Assembly: GCF_002902625.1 (NCBI RefSeq) | Contig: NZ_PPRG01000003.1 | Coordinates: forward strand, 20,235-84,234 | Direction of reading: 5' to 3' | Origin: Staphylococcus devriesei | Lineage (GTDB): Bacteria; Bacillota; Bacilli; Staphylococcales; Staphylococcaceae | Length of the DNA stretch: 64,000 bases | In this document: in pieces, positions 54,355 to 62,531 of the stretch | Numbering within the stretch: position 1 is the stretch's first letter | Layout of the letters: each line of letters starts with the position of its first letter | Made by a program: the position numbers and the translations under genes | Notes under the pieces: generated by a model | What the model was told of the DNA's origin: nothing | Database searches by the model: none | Seen by the model: the letters and a program-made list of their open reading frames with translations, nothing else

Positions 54355-54732
54355 TTATATATCTAAATCTGGTTGAATGCTCATACCCATTTCATTTTGA
54401 ATATCAGTTGCAAGCGGTTTAAGTATAGGTAGATAATTATTAGCAAATCCTATAATAATACGATTCTTTATAATGGGTGCTAATTCGCGATCTTCTGGCA
54501 ATGATTGGTCAATTAATGCGATTAAGTCTTTATATTCAATATCTTCTTCATTTCTATGTGCCACATATTTTACAAATGCTCCAAAGACGTTTTCAAATAC
54601 TTCATGTTCTAAGTCCATATCTAAAAATAACAAACTTACAGACTTCGTATCAATTTGATTTTGTCCCATTTCTTCTGCCAATTCACTAATTGCTTGATAT
54701 AACAATCTTGTGCTTTCTTTATCTTGAAGCAC
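54355..54732 (-). CDS. Conserved-looking hypothetical protein downstream of bioB
   Basis: A 125-residue acidic, mostly helical soluble protein: MLQDKESTRLLYQAISELAE, SVSLLFLDMDLEHEVFENVF, IALIDQSLPEDRELAPIIKN, FANNYLPILKPLATDIQNEM. GTG 54732 lies six bases after GAGGTG; a GTG three codons earlier touches the ribosome site and is less likely. It follows bioB by 36 bases on the same strand and may share its transcript. I do not recognise the family, and no catalytic motif is evident. Confidence 0.7.
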   Translation of the reverse strand: MLQDKESTRLLYQAISELAEEMGQNQIDTKSVSLLFLDMDLEHEVFENVFGAFVKYVAHRNEEDIEYKDLIALIDQSLPEDRELAPIIKNRIIIGFANNYLPILKPLATDIQNEMGMSIQPDLDI

Positions 54733-54768
54733 ATCTAACACCTCACTTTAAAAACGATTCACTATGCT

Positions 54769-55734
54769 TTACCCATCAATTTCGAAGCCTAAATCTTCTA
54801 ACATTTGATAATCAAGTTCGTTTGGTTGGCCTCCGGTAATCAAATAATCTCCTACAAAAATAGAATTAGCTGCTTGTAGTGCTAAAGGTTGTAATGAACG
54901 TAAATTCACTTCACGTCCACCGGCAATACGAATTTCTTTTGTTGGATTAATCAATCTAAACATAGCGATAATCCGCAAACACTTCATCGGTGATAGTAAA
55001 TCTAAGCCTCCAAATTTTGTACCTTTAATCGGGTGCAAGAAGTTGATTGGAATACTATCGGCATCAATCGCTTTTAAGGCAAAGGCCATGTCAATAATAT
55101 CTTCTTGCGTTTCCCCCATACCGCAGATGACGCCTGAACATGGCGAAATATGATGTTCTTTCATAATTTCAATTGTATCTACACGATTCTGATATGTATG
55201 CGTCGTTACCACTTCTTCATGATAGCGTTCACTAGTATTTAAGTTATGATTATAGCGATCAACCCCCGCTTCTTTCAGTTTATCTGCTTGCTCCTCATCC
55301 ACTAATCCTAAGCACGCACATATTTTAAGTTGAGGATGTAGCTCTTTAATATCTTGTACGGTATCACAAATATGATTCACTTCTTTATTTGTAGGACCGC
55401 GCCCACTCATTACGATACAATACGTTCCAATATGATTATCCGAAGCGACTTGAGCTCCAGCTTTAATCTTTTCTGATTCTACTAAGGCATATCTCTGTTT
55501 TTGTTTCATTTTTACAGACTGACCACAATACCCACAGTCTTCTGAACAAATGCCACTCTTCGCATTTAAAATCATATTTAATTTTACTTTCTTGCCGTAA
55601 TAATGCTTTCTTACAATATACGCTTCATGTAATAAGTCGAATGTGTCGATGTTTGGATTCTCAAATAATTCTAACGCTTCTGTTTTAGTTAACGCCTCTT
55701 GATTTAAGATACGTTGTGCTAAGTTTAATGTCAT
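54769..55734 (-). CDS. bioB: Biotin synthase
   Basis: A 321-residue radical SAM enzyme inserting sulfur into dethiobiotin. The SAM-cluster motif is [11 protein letters not shown] (Cys-x3-Cys-x2-Cys); [41 protein letters not shown] and [15 protein letters not shown] are the family blocks, and REVNLRS holds the Arg of the second cluster. No other bio gene is nearby, so the early pathway is elsewhere or absent and this enzyme may depend on imported dethiobiotin. AAGGAGT precedes the ATG. A BirA-type operator lies in its promoter region. Confidence 0.95.
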   Translation of the reverse strand: MTLNLAQRILNQEALTKTEALELFENPNIDTFDLLHEAYIVRKHYYGKKVKLNMILNAKSGICSEDCGYCGQSVKMKQKQRYALVESEKIKAGAQVASDNHIGTYCIVMSGRGPTNKEVNHICDTVQDIKELHPQLKICACLGLVDEEQADKLKEAGVDRYNHNLNTSERYHEEVVTTHTYQNRVDTIEIMKEHHISPCSGVICGMGETQEDIIDMAFALKAIDADSIPINFLHPIKGTKFGGLDLLSPMKCLRIIAMFRLINPTKEIRIAGGREVNLRSLQPLALQAANSIFVGDYLITGGQPNELDYQMLEDLGFEIDG

Positions 55735-55790
55735 GTTATCTCTTACTCCTTACCTTTTAAAATTACCCAATGTCTTCGATAAACTATATA

Positions 55791-55821
55791 ATGTAAACTT
55801 TTTATAATTATAAGTTTACAT
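55791..55821 (-). promoter_or_regulatory. BirA (biotin repressor) operator upstream of bioB
   Basis: ATGTAAAC (55791-55798), 15 bases, GTTTACAT (55814-55821). Inverted WTGTWAAC half sites about 15 bases apart are the known architecture of Gram-positive BirA boxes. It is 57 bases before the start codon. Confidence 0.8.
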
Positions 55822-55831
55822 TAAAAATAAT

Positions 55832-55875
55832 ATAATAAAACTACATTGATGTCATTTTTATATCAATGTAGTTTT
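55832..55875 (-). terminator. Rho-independent terminator of the OYE-like gene
   Basis: A perfect 14-bp stem, AAAACTACATTGAT (55837-55850) with ATCAATGTAGTTTT (55862-55875), eight bases past the stop on the minus strand, ending in a T-rich tail. Confidence 0.85.
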
Positions 55876-55882
55876 CATTTAC

Positions 55883-57076
55883 CTATTTATTATCATAGTT
55901 TTGTTCTAGTTTACGTAATTCATCACGTGTTTTCTTTTCAAGCCCTTGGCCATAGTCCATCATTTGGACGATATCTTTGAACGCTGCATGTGGAATCGCC
56001 AGTTCATCTAAATCCTCAGGCTGAATATGCAAATCAATGTCTTGTACTCGCCCTTCTGCAAGTTTGTGTACGAAATCTGGTTCTGTTACAAATGGGGATG
56101 ACATGCCTACCATGTCCGCATTTTCCAAAGCATCTAACGCAGCCTCTGGCGAATTAATGCCACCACTCGCAATTAACGGTACGCGTCCATCTAAATACTC
56201 ATAAACCACTTGATTAACACGACGTCCATAATGTTTGCCCGGCGTACGTGTCTTATTCTGATAAATATTACGTCCCCAACTGGCAATTGCTAAATAATCG
56301 ATAGAAGCTACATCCATTACCCAATCTAAATGTTGATTAAATTCATCAACCGTATACCCTAAATCATTACCTCTTGTTTCCTCGGGTGTCGCTCTATATC
56401 CGAAAATGAAATCATCAGGTGCTTCGTCATTAATGACTTTTTGTACTGCCGTCATTACCTCTAGACCAAAGCGTGCCCTATTCTCCAATGTATCGACCCC
56501 ATATTCATCGTGACGTTGGTTTGAGAATGTTGAAAAGAAGGTTTGAATAAGTAAACGTTGCGCTACCGAAATCTCAACACCATCAAATCCAGCTTGAATA
56601 GCACGTGACGTGGCATTCGCATATTGTGTAATAACTTCATGAATCTTAGCGACTGACATCTCCTCTACCTCATGTTGAATTGGTGAATGTAACGTCATCG
56701 AACTCGGTCCGTAGACTTTGCCATAGTTCATGATTGCTGTCGTTGAAAAGCGTCCCGCATGTGCGAGTTGAATAATCGCTTTATTACCATTTTGTTTCAT
56801 GGCTTGTGCCACTTTTCTCAAACCTGGAATACAATCATCATCAGAAATATTAAAACCATATTCGAATAACTGGCCATACGGTTCTATGTACGCTGCGCCA
56901 GTAACTTGTAAGGGAGCAGAATCTGCACGTCGTAGCGCATAGCGTAAATCTTCATCAGTAATATGCCCTTCTTTGGTCGATGAGTTGGTAGTCATTGGAG
57001 ACAAGACAAAACGATTTGATAGCTTTATACCATTGGGTAACGTGATAGGTTGAAGTAATGGTGCGTAGTTTGACAT
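55883..57076 (-). CDS. NADH:flavin oxidoreductase, old yellow enzyme family
   Basis: A 397-residue FMN barrel enzyme: LPNGIKLSNRFVLSPMTTNS binds FMN at the N-terminus, then AIIQLAHAGR, GFDGVEISVAQRLLIQTF (where H-x-x-H/N is usual), and LIASGGINSPEAALDAL at the phosphate site. An extra C-terminal helix of about 30 residues ends in LRKLEQNYDNK. Members reduce enones, nitro groups or other electrophiles. It is divergent from the luciferase-like gene that opens the SirTM operon, an association known for staphylococcal and streptococcal SirTM loci. AGAGGATG lies nine bases before the ATG. Confidence 0.9.
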   Translation of the reverse strand: MSNYAPLLQPITLPNGIKLSNRFVLSPMTTNSSTKEGHITDEDLRYALRRADSAPLQVTGAAYIEPYGQLFEYGFNISDDDCIPGLRKVAQAMKQNGNKAIIQLAHAGRFSTTAIMNYGKVYGPSSMTLHSPIQHEVEEMSVAKIHEVITQYANATSRAIQAGFDGVEISVAQRLLIQTFFSTFSNQRHDEYGVDTLENRARFGLEVMTAVQKVINDEAPDDFIFGYRATPEETRGNDLGYTVDEFNQHLDWVMDVASIDYLAIASWGRNIYQNKTRTPGKHYGRRVNQVVYEYLDGRVPLIASGGINSPEAALDALENADMVGMSSPFVTEPDFVHKLAEGRVQDIDLHIQPEDLDELAIPHAAFKDIVQMMDYGQGLEKKTRDELRKLEQNYDNK

Positions 57077-57309
57077 GTGATGACATCCTCTTTCGTATTT
57101 TATCTCTTAAATTCAAATTACCATGCGTTCTCATAATACTCAATCGACTTGTTTGTGAACACTATAAGACAGAACGCTACTCGCTCATATTCTATTCCCC
57201 GGGAAAAGTGTGTGATAAAAATCAAAAGTTAACAAATTTTCGTTAAACACGTTAAAATAGTAGTGGGTATTATAAAAGGGAAACAGTACGTTTTGGAGAT
57301 GAACGCGAC
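57077..57309. promoter_or_regulatory. Divergent control region of the SirTM operon
   Basis: Contains the tandem repeat CGTTAAA-ca-CGTTAAA (57241-57256) just upstream of a TATTATAA box near 57270, and a spaced inverted pair GCGTTC (57125-57130) / GAACGC (57172-57177). These are candidate sites for a redox-responsive regulator (inference). Confidence 0.4.
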
Positions 57310-58311
57310 ATGAAGTTAAGTATTTTAGATTACGCCTTAATTGATGAAGGTAAAAACGCAGAACAAGCGTTACAAGATACGACGCGACTAGCGAAGTTGG
57401 CAGATCAACTAGGCTATCATCGCTTTTGGTTAACGGAACATCATGACGTTCCTGCCTTTGCAGGTAGTAGTCCTAAACTACTCATGTTGCATTTACTTAA
57501 CCACACAGAATCTATCAAACTAGGTTCTGGTGGCGTGATGTTGCCACACTACAGTCCCTTTAAAGTAGCGGAACAATTTAAAATGTTAGAGGCATTACAT
57601 CCTAACCGTGTAGATCTAGGCATTGGGAATAATCCTGGAACTACTGTTGTTAAACGCGCTATGGATGAAGATAAAAGCGCGTACCTCGATTACGCGCAAA
57701 GTATTGAAGATTTGCGTCATTACTTAACAAGTCCATCTGATGAACAACGTGTTGGCAAGGTTATTGTGCAACCGCAACTCTCTCGCCATCCGGAAATGTG
57801 GCTCTTAAGTACAAGTCAACGTTCTGCTAAGCTTGCTGCTATGCAAGGAATGGGCTATACGTTAGGTACATTTTTACTACCTAGTGAGGATAAAATAGAA
57901 GCGGCCAAGAACAGCCTTGCGACGTATCGCGATCATTTTCAAAAAACAGCGTTAAACATGGCGCCTAAGGTAATGTTAACGACGTTCGTGATTGTGACGG
58001 ATGATGAAGGTGAGGCGCAACAGCTATTACATGCATTGGACGTTTGGTTATTAGGTAAGCGTCAGTTTGCGGAATTTGAGCGTTTCCCATCTATTGAAAC
58101 TGCGCAACATTACAAACTTAGTGAGCGTGACGAACGTGTTATCGCGCAACACCGTGCACGTATCTTAGCGGGTACATTAGAACAGGTAAAGCCTCGCTTG
58201 GATGCGATGATTCAAGAATTTGAAGCCGATGAAGTCTTAGTTGTACCGTTATTACCGGGCATTGAACAACGCTGTCGTACTATTGAATTATTAGCACACG
58301 CGTATTTATAG
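57310..58311 (+). CDS. Luciferase-like FMN-dependent monooxygenase of the SirTM operon
   Basis: A 333-residue luciferase-like protein: LSILDYALIDEGKNAEQAL, RFWLTEHHDVPAFAGSSP, LGSGGVMLPHYSPFKVAEQF, RVDLGIGNNPGT and TFLLPSEDKIEAA are typical of the MsnO8/YwcH-like group. It uses reduced flavin; substrate unknown. GGAGATG precedes the ATG. First gene of a five-gene operon (spacings 21, 0, -11 and 12 bases) with gcvH-L, macrodomain, SirTM and lplA2, which ties it to the oxidative-stress role proposed for that operon. Confidence 0.9.
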   Translation: MKLSILDYALIDEGKNAEQALQDTTRLAKLADQLGYHRFWLTEHHDVPAFAGSSPKLLMLHLLNHTESIKLGSGGVMLPHYSPFKVAEQFKMLEALHPNRVDLGIGNNPGTTVVKRAMDEDKSAYLDYAQSIEDLRHYLTSPSDEQRVGKVIVQPQLSRHPEMWLLSTSQRSAKLAAMQGMGYTLGTFLLPSEDKIEAAKNSLATYRDHFQKTALNMAPKVMLTTFVIVTDDEGEAQQLLHALDVWLLGKRQFAEFERFPSIETAQHYKLSERDERVIAQHRARILAGTLEQVKPRLDAMIQEFEADEVLVVPLLPGIEQRCRTIELLAHAYL

Positions 58312-58332
58312 ATATAGAAAGGAAGTTATGAC

Positions 58333-58674
58333 ATGGCTAAATTAGCTAATTATTTATTTGTTGAAAAAGTAGGCAACCAATATATTTATCGCATGACACC
58401 TGAATTGCAGGATGATATTGGTACAGTGGGTTATGTAGAATTTATGGGACCAGATGAAGTGAGTGTCAACGATGAAATTGTGAGTATTGAAGCGTCTAAA
58501 ACGGTATTAGATGTGCAATCACCACTTGCTGGTAAAATCGTTGAACGTAATACGAAAGCAGAAGATGAACCTGCAATTTTAAATTCTGAAAAAGCAGAAG
58601 AAAACTGGTTAGTAAAATTAGAAGATGTAGATGAAGATGCTTATAATGCTTTACCGGAATCGGACGAAGACTAA
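58333..58674 (+). CDS. GcvH-like lipoyl carrier protein (GcvH-L)
   Basis: A 113-residue lipoyl-domain protein. Lys56 in VSIEASKTVLDVQSPLAGKI is the lipoylation site; the hairpin position, GTVGYVEFMGPDEVSVNDEI and the acidic end DEDAYNALPESDED match GcvH-like proteins encoded with SirTM rather than the glycine cleavage system, whose other genes are not here. In S. aureus and S. pyogenes the lipoylated form is the substrate of SirTM ADP-ribosylation. AGGAAG precedes the ATG. Its stop abuts the macrodomain gene. Confidence 0.92.
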   Translation: MAKLANYLFVEKVGNQYIYRMTPELQDDIGTVGYVEFMGPDEVSVNDEIVSIEASKTVLDVQSPLAGKIVERNTKAEDEPAILNSEKAEENWLVKLEDVDEDAYNALPESDED

Positions 58675-59472
58675 ATGCTAGATACACAACAAGAACGTCT
58701 TGCTTATCTTATTCAATCTATGTGGGAAGAACGTTATGGAGATAAGCCTTTAGACTTCCCTGACACTGACGAAGCACAATGGGAGTGTTATCGTGGGCTA
58801 GCGAATATACGTCCACCAGAGCCTGTTAGTGCGGAATATATCGATGTTCAAGATGCATATTTATCTACACTTAATAACCAACAAGATTTAACTCGTTTAA
58901 ATGATTTAGACCCTATCTTAGGAACGCAACTTTATTTATGGCAAGGCGATATTACGACGCTTAAAGTAGATGGTATTGTGAATGCAGCGAACAGTCGTTT
59001 CTTAGGCTGCATGCAAGCGAACCATGATTGTATTGATAATATTATTCATACTAAAGCGGGAGTTCAATTGCGATTAGATTGTGCAAAGATTATTGAAGAA
59101 CAGGGTCGTAAAGAAGGTGTCGGCAAAGCGAAAATCACGCCGGCCTACAACTTACCTTCCAACTATGTATTGCACACAGTTGGACCGCAAATTCGTAAGC
59201 GTCCTGTGTCTCAAATGAATAAAGATTTATTAGCACGTTGTTACCGTAGTTGTTTAGAGCTAGCTGATGAGCACGGCTTACGTCATCTCGCCTTCTGTTC
59301 TATTTCAACAGGCGTCTTTGGTTTCCCTCAAGAGGAAGCATGCCGTATCGCGATTGACACTACAATGACATATTTACGAGAAACAGACTCATCTATTAAC
59401 GTTATCTTTAACGTGTTTAGCGATAAAGATTGGGCCCTTTACAAGGAGGCTTTCGATCAATATGACAAATGA
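58675..59472 (+). CDS. Macrodomain ADP-ribosyl hydrolase of the SirTM operon (Zn-Macro type)
   Basis: A 265-residue protein: helical N-terminal part of about 85 residues (with [20 protein letters not shown]), then the macrodomain with [20 protein letters not shown]. Cys112, His117 and Cys119 in [20 protein letters not shown] match the zinc-containing macrodomain class; [20 protein letters not shown] and [17 protein letters not shown] complete the ADP-ribose site. In related operons it reverses SirTM modification of GcvH-L. The ATG directly follows the gcvH-L stop. The last 11 bases overlap SirTM. Confidence 0.92.
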   Translation: MLDTQQERLAYLIQSMWEERYGDKPLDFPDTDEAQWECYRGLANIRPPEPVSAEYIDVQDAYLSTLNNQQDLTRLNDLDPILGTQLYLWQGDITTLKVDGIVNAANSRFLGCMQANHDCIDNIIHTKAGVQLRLDCAKIIEEQGRKEGVGKAKITPAYNLPSNYVLHTVGPQIRKRPVSQMNKDLLARCYRSCLELADEHGLRHLAFCSISTGVFGFPQEEACRIAIDTTMTYLRETDSSINVIFNVFSDKDWALYKEAFDQYDK

Positions 59473-60358
59473 CCAATGGACTGCCCTGACTCTAGCACAT
59501 GATAAAAAGACCTCTCAAGCCGACGTGTTGGCTCAAGTCTTTGCCGAATCCGATGCTTTGGTTATTGGGATAGGTGCTGGGATGTCAGCATCAGACGGTT
59601 ATACTTATGTCGGTGACCGTTTCACGAAAAATTTTCCGGATTTTATCGAAAAATATAATTTCTTGGATATGTTACAAGCGAGTTTACATTCTTTTGAAAG
59701 CTGGCAAGAATATTGGGCTTTCCAAAGTCGTTTCGTAAAACTAATTTTTTTAGAGCAACCCGTGGGTCCTTCTTACCTTAGACTTAGAGATTTACTTAAA
59801 TATATGTATGACTACTTCATCATTACTACTAACGCAGATAATGGCATTGAATTTGCATGTTTTGATGAAAGTAGAGTCTTTCACATGCAAGGTAAGTATA
59901 TTCTCTGGCAATGTAGTCAACATTGTCATGCACAAACCTATCGAGATGAAGATGCGATTCGTGAAATGGTCGCTAAACAAGAAAATATGAAAGTCCCATA
60001 TGAGCTTATCCCTCGTTGTCCTAAATGCGATGCACCAATGGAAATCAATAAGCGTAAAGCTGCGGTCGGTATGGTAGAAGATGAAGAATTTCATGAGCAA
60101 TTAAATCGCTATAATGAATTTCTCGAAGAGCATAAAGGTGATAAGGTAGCCTATTTAGAAATTGGCGTAGGCTATACGACTCCTCAATTCATTAAGCATC
60201 CATTCCATCGTATGACGCGTGAGAACCCTAACGCCATATTCGTGACTTTAAATAAAAAAGATTACCACGTTCCAAAAGCAATTCAAGATAGAACCATTCA
60301 TTTAGATAAAGATATTTCATACTTAATTAAAAAAGTTCATAAAATATTAGCAATCTAG
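59462..60358 (+). CDS. SirTM: class M sirtuin, protein ADP-ribosyltransferase
   Basis: A 298-residue sirtuin of the SirTM group. NAD-binding [14 protein letters not shown] (37-50) and Asn124 in TTNADNG are in place, but the canonical catalytic His is replaced: HMQGKYIL has Gln143 at that position, the hallmark of SirTM enzymes that transfer ADP-ribose instead of deacetylating. A zinc ribbon is seen as CSQHCHAQ and CPKCDAP. The substrate in characterised species is lipoylated GcvH-L, encoded two genes upstream. It overlaps the macrodomain gene by 11 bases; lplA2 follows after 12. Confidence 0.92.
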   Translation: MTNDQWTALTLAHDKKTSQADVLAQVFAESDALVIGIGAGMSASDGYTYVGDRFTKNFPDFIEKYNFLDMLQASLHSFESWQEYWAFQSRFVKLIFLEQPVGPSYLRLRDLLKYMYDYFIITTNADNGIEFACFDESRVFHMQGKYILWQCSQHCHAQTYRDEDAIREMVAKQENMKVPYELIPRCPKCDAPMEINKRKAAVGMVEDEEFHEQLNRYNEFLEEHKGDKVAYLEIGVGYTTPQFIKHPFHRMTRENPNAIFVTLNKKDYHVPKAIQDRTIHLDKDISYLIKKVHKILAI

Positions 60359-60370
60359 GAGAGCAAAATC

Positions 60371-61393
60371 ATGTATTTAATAGAACCTATTCGTAATGGA
60401 AAGTATATCGATGATGGCGCCGTCAACTTAGCAATGCAGGTTTATATTAATAATAATCTCTTTTTAGACGAAGATATCTTGTTACCTTACTACTGCCAAC
60501 CTAAAGTAGAGATTGGCCGTTTTCAAAATACGGCTGTAGAAATTAACCAAGATTATGTAGATGACCATGACATTAAAGTTGTGCGTCGTGATACAGGTGG
60601 TGGCGCCGTGTATGTTGATGATGGCGCCGTAAATGTATGTTGCATTTTAGAGCAAGATACTTCTATTTATGGTGACTTCCAACGTTTCTATCGCCCAGCT
60701 ATTCAAGCATTACATAACTTAGGTGCGACTGAAGTAATTCAAAGTGGCCGTAATGACTTATCTTTAAATGATAAAAAAATATCAGGTGCAGCGATGACAT
60801 TATTAAATAATCGAATTTATGGCGGGTATTCCCTACTCCTTGATGTCGATTATGAAGCGATGGTTAACGTATTAAAACCAAACCGTAAGAAAATTGAATC
60901 TAAAGGAATAAAATCCGTACGCGCCCGTGTTGGTCAAATTAGAGATTCATTAGACCCTAAATATCGGAACATTACTATCGATGAATTCAAAGATTTAATT
61001 ATTACTCAAATTATGGGAATCAATGACATTAAAGAGGCCAAACGCTATGAATTAACCGAGGAAGATTGGGCTGGCATCGATCAATTAGTCGCTGAAAAGT
61101 ATGATAATTGGGAATGGAATTATGGTCGTTCACCACGTTATGAATACAACCGTAATGAACGTTTTAATAGTGGCACGATAGATATTTCATTATCCATTGA
61201 ACATAACCGCATTGCCGCTTGTAGTATCTTTGGCGATTTCTTCGGTCAAGGCAACATAATTGATGTCGAAGCACACTTAGTCGGCACACGTATGGTTAAA
61301 GCAGATTTATTCGCACGATTAAACAGTATCAACCTAAACTTCTACTTTGGCAATATTACCGCCGACGAACTTGTCGATCTTATTTTAAGTTAA
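60371..61393 (+). CDS. lplA2: Lipoate-protein ligase LplA2
   Basis: A 340-residue ligase attaching lipoate, here predicted to act on GcvH-L. PKVEIGRFQNTAVEINQDYV, VVRRDTGGGAVYVDDGAVNV (lipoate/ATP loop), SGRNDLSLNDKKISGAAM with the catalytic Lys, and the C-terminal accessory domain with NERFNSGTIDISLSIEH and GTRMVKADLFARLNS. TAGGAGAG precedes the ATG. Last gene of the SirTM operon; no clear terminator follows at once. Confidence 0.93.
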   Translation: MYLIEPIRNGKYIDDGAVNLAMQVYINNNLFLDEDILLPYYCQPKVEIGRFQNTAVEINQDYVDDHDIKVVRRDTGGGAVYVDDGAVNVCCILEQDTSIYGDFQRFYRPAIQALHNLGATEVIQSGRNDLSLNDKKISGAAMTLLNNRIYGGYSLLLDVDYEAMVNVLKPNRKKIESKGIKSVRARVGQIRDSLDPKYRNITIDEFKDLIITQIMGINDIKEAKRYELTEEDWAGIDQLVAEKYDNWEWNYGRSPRYEYNRNERFNSGTIDISLSIEHNRIAACSIFGDFFGQGNIIDVEAHLVGTRMVKADLFARLNSINLNFYFGNITADELVDLILS

Positions 61394-61540
61394 TAATGCC
61401 GGTTTATTTGGAAGCGACGATAGAAATTTTAGGTAGTGGTGATAGAAATGTATTAGTGGACCTTAAAGACAGGACATTTTGCATATTGATGCCCTAGACT
61501 TTGGTGCAAAATTATATGTAAAAAAATTTAAATTGGTATT

Positions 61541-61570
61541 TTGCGTTTTTCTACTATTTAGAGTTATAAT
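61541..61570 (+). promoter_or_regulatory. Promoter of antitoxin-type RNA unit A
   Basis: TTGCGT (61541-61546), 18 bases, TATAAT (61565-61570). Confidence 0.68.
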
Positions 61571-61576
61571 CTATAT

Positions 61577-61640
61577 GACAAGAGCTTCGTGCATTATATG
61601 CACCAATCCCCTCACTATTACGAGTAGTGAGGGGATTTTT
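61577..61640 (+). ncRNA. Antitoxin-type small RNA, unit A
   Basis: About 64 bases from promoter A to terminator AATCCCCTCACTA / TAGTGAGGGGATT with T-run (61605-61640). It carries ATATGCACCAATCCCC, shared with units B (ATATGCACCAAATCCCC) and C. That seed is complementary to the ribosome site GGTGCATAT of toxin B. A convergent membrane-peptide frame with no start lies at 61650. Confidence 0.6.
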
Positions 61641-61649
61641 TGATTATGC

Positions 61650-61748
61650 CTAATATGTGATTCTTCTATAAAGTATAGCCGCAAAAGTAAAAGTGATAGT
61701 CATTGCAATAAAGAAAATTATTGTTAGAATTCCTATAATATTCTCTAT
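61650..61748 (-). pseudogene. Remnant or non-canonical membrane peptide, unit A
   Basis: A 32-codon frame reads IENIIGILTIIFFIAMTITF then TFAAILYRRITY, a single-helix peptide with a basic end, convergent with antitoxin RNA A. A perfect AGGAGG precedes an ATG at 61758, but that ATG is one base out of frame and stops after two codons (ATG AAA TAA). The in-frame codon at the start would be ATA. Either one base was gained/lost and the toxin is dead, or an unusual start is used. It is not Fst-like in sequence. Confidence 0.4.
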
Positions 61749-61778
61749 CTTATTTCATCCTCCTATATAGATACCGAT

Positions 61779-61808
61779 TTGCATTCCTCTATACTATGAT
61801 GTTATAAT
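61779..61808 (+). promoter_or_regulatory. Promoter of antitoxin RNA unit B
   Basis: TTGCAT (61779-61784), 18 bases, TATAAT (61803-61808). Confidence 0.72.
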
Positions 61809-61813
61809 ACACC

Positions 61814-61877
61814 TAACAAAACATTCTAGCATATATGCACCAAATCCCCTTACTATGTCCGTAGTAAGGGGATTTTT
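61814..61877 (+). ncRNA. Antitoxin RNA of type I locus B
   Basis: About 64 bases ending in the stem AAATCCCCTTACTA (61842-61855) / TAGTAAGGGGATTT (61862-61875) and T-run. The 5' part TAACAAAACATTCTAGCAT (61814-61832) repeats, with one mismatch, the plus strand at 61972-61990, and ATATGCACC repeats 61994-62002. Those positions are the complement of the toxin start codon with its first codons, and of its ribosome site. The RNA can therefore pair with and block the toxin start. Confidence 0.75.
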
Positions 61878-61894
61878 GGGTTTGGCTATATCAC

Positions 61895-61990
61895 CTATTT
61901 ATTATTGCGATTACGTAGCCAATGCGTAAATAACGCAATAATGCAACCACTTATTATTGTGGTTATAACGTTAACAAAACATTCTAACAT
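61895..61990 (-). CDS. Fst-family type I toxin peptide, locus B
   Basis: A 31-residue peptide MLECFVNVITTIISGCIIAL then FTHWLRNRNNK. The ISGCIIA core, THWLRNRN and basic end match Fst/PepA1 toxins; the usual VSIIAPVISGC is altered to VNVITTIISGC. GAGAGGGGGTG precedes the ATG. On the minus strand TATAAT at 62056-62051 is a likely -10, and CTCTC in the leader can pair with GAGAG beside the ribosome site, so start access may be folded away. Confidence 0.82.
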   Translation of the reverse strand: MLECFVNVITTIISGCIIALFTHWLRNRNNK

Positions 61991-62279
61991 TTGATATGCA
62001 CCCCCTCTCTACGTCGAAATTGACGCCTGAGAGATATAGGCGACTTTTATATTATACTCTCTTATACGTCTTGGTTGCATAGGGTTTCCGATAAGTAACA
62101 CTATGTTAATACAATAATTTAATAATAGGGTTATCAATCGTAAAAAAGTTTAATTACTAAGCTACTAAAGATTGAGAATCATGTATCTTTCAATATTTCA
62201 ATCAGTGATGAAGTTGCTAAGAGTATAGAACTCTCAAATCTTTAGTTAAAGTATAAAATCTGAAAAACTTAATATAACT

Positions 62280-62309
62280 TTGTACTTCTGACTATTAAGG
62301 TGTTATAAT
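62280..62309 (+). promoter_or_regulatory. Promoter of antitoxin-type RNA unit C
   Basis: TTGTAC (62280-62285), 18 bases, TATAAT (62304-62309). The -10 context GTGTTATAATACAC resembles unit B. Confidence 0.68.
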
Positions 62310-62315
62310 ACACTT

Positions 62316-62378
62316 AACGAAGATTATATGCATATATGCACCAATCCCCTCACTACTCGCAATAGTGAGGGGATTTTT
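62316..62378 (+). ncRNA. Antitoxin-type small RNA, unit C
   Basis: About 63 bases ending in AATCCCCTCACTA (62343-62355) / TAGTGAGGGGATT (62363-62375) and T-run. It contains ATATGCACCAATCCCC, shared with unit A. The convergent minus strand holds only an 18-codon frame (62453-62397, MRQTSSSINDLEIILHKL) without a ribosome site, so it may be an orphan antitoxin able to silence toxin B in trans. Confidence 0.58.
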
Positions 62379-62531
62379 AAATAATATCTAATTAACTTAC
62401 AGTTTGTGTAATATAATCTCTAAATCATTAATACTACTAGAGGTTTGCCTCATAAAACGATATTATTTATACTTTATTTCCTATTTTAAACGCTTTGCAA
62501 CACGCTCACATTGATTATGGCTTGATTTAAA

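Noticed and set aside
54096..54422. A 108-codon Gln/Ile-rich frame
   Set aside because: Alternate frame of the alanine-rich remnant and its terminator.
61396..61497. A 33-codon frame (MPVYLEATIEILGSGDRNVL...) just after lplA2
   Set aside because: Reads somewhat like protein, but has no ribosome site and no recognisable family; could be a fragment.
62397..62453. An 18-codon frame opposite antitoxin unit C as its toxin
   Set aside because: No ribosome site and not hydrophobic enough for a membrane toxin.
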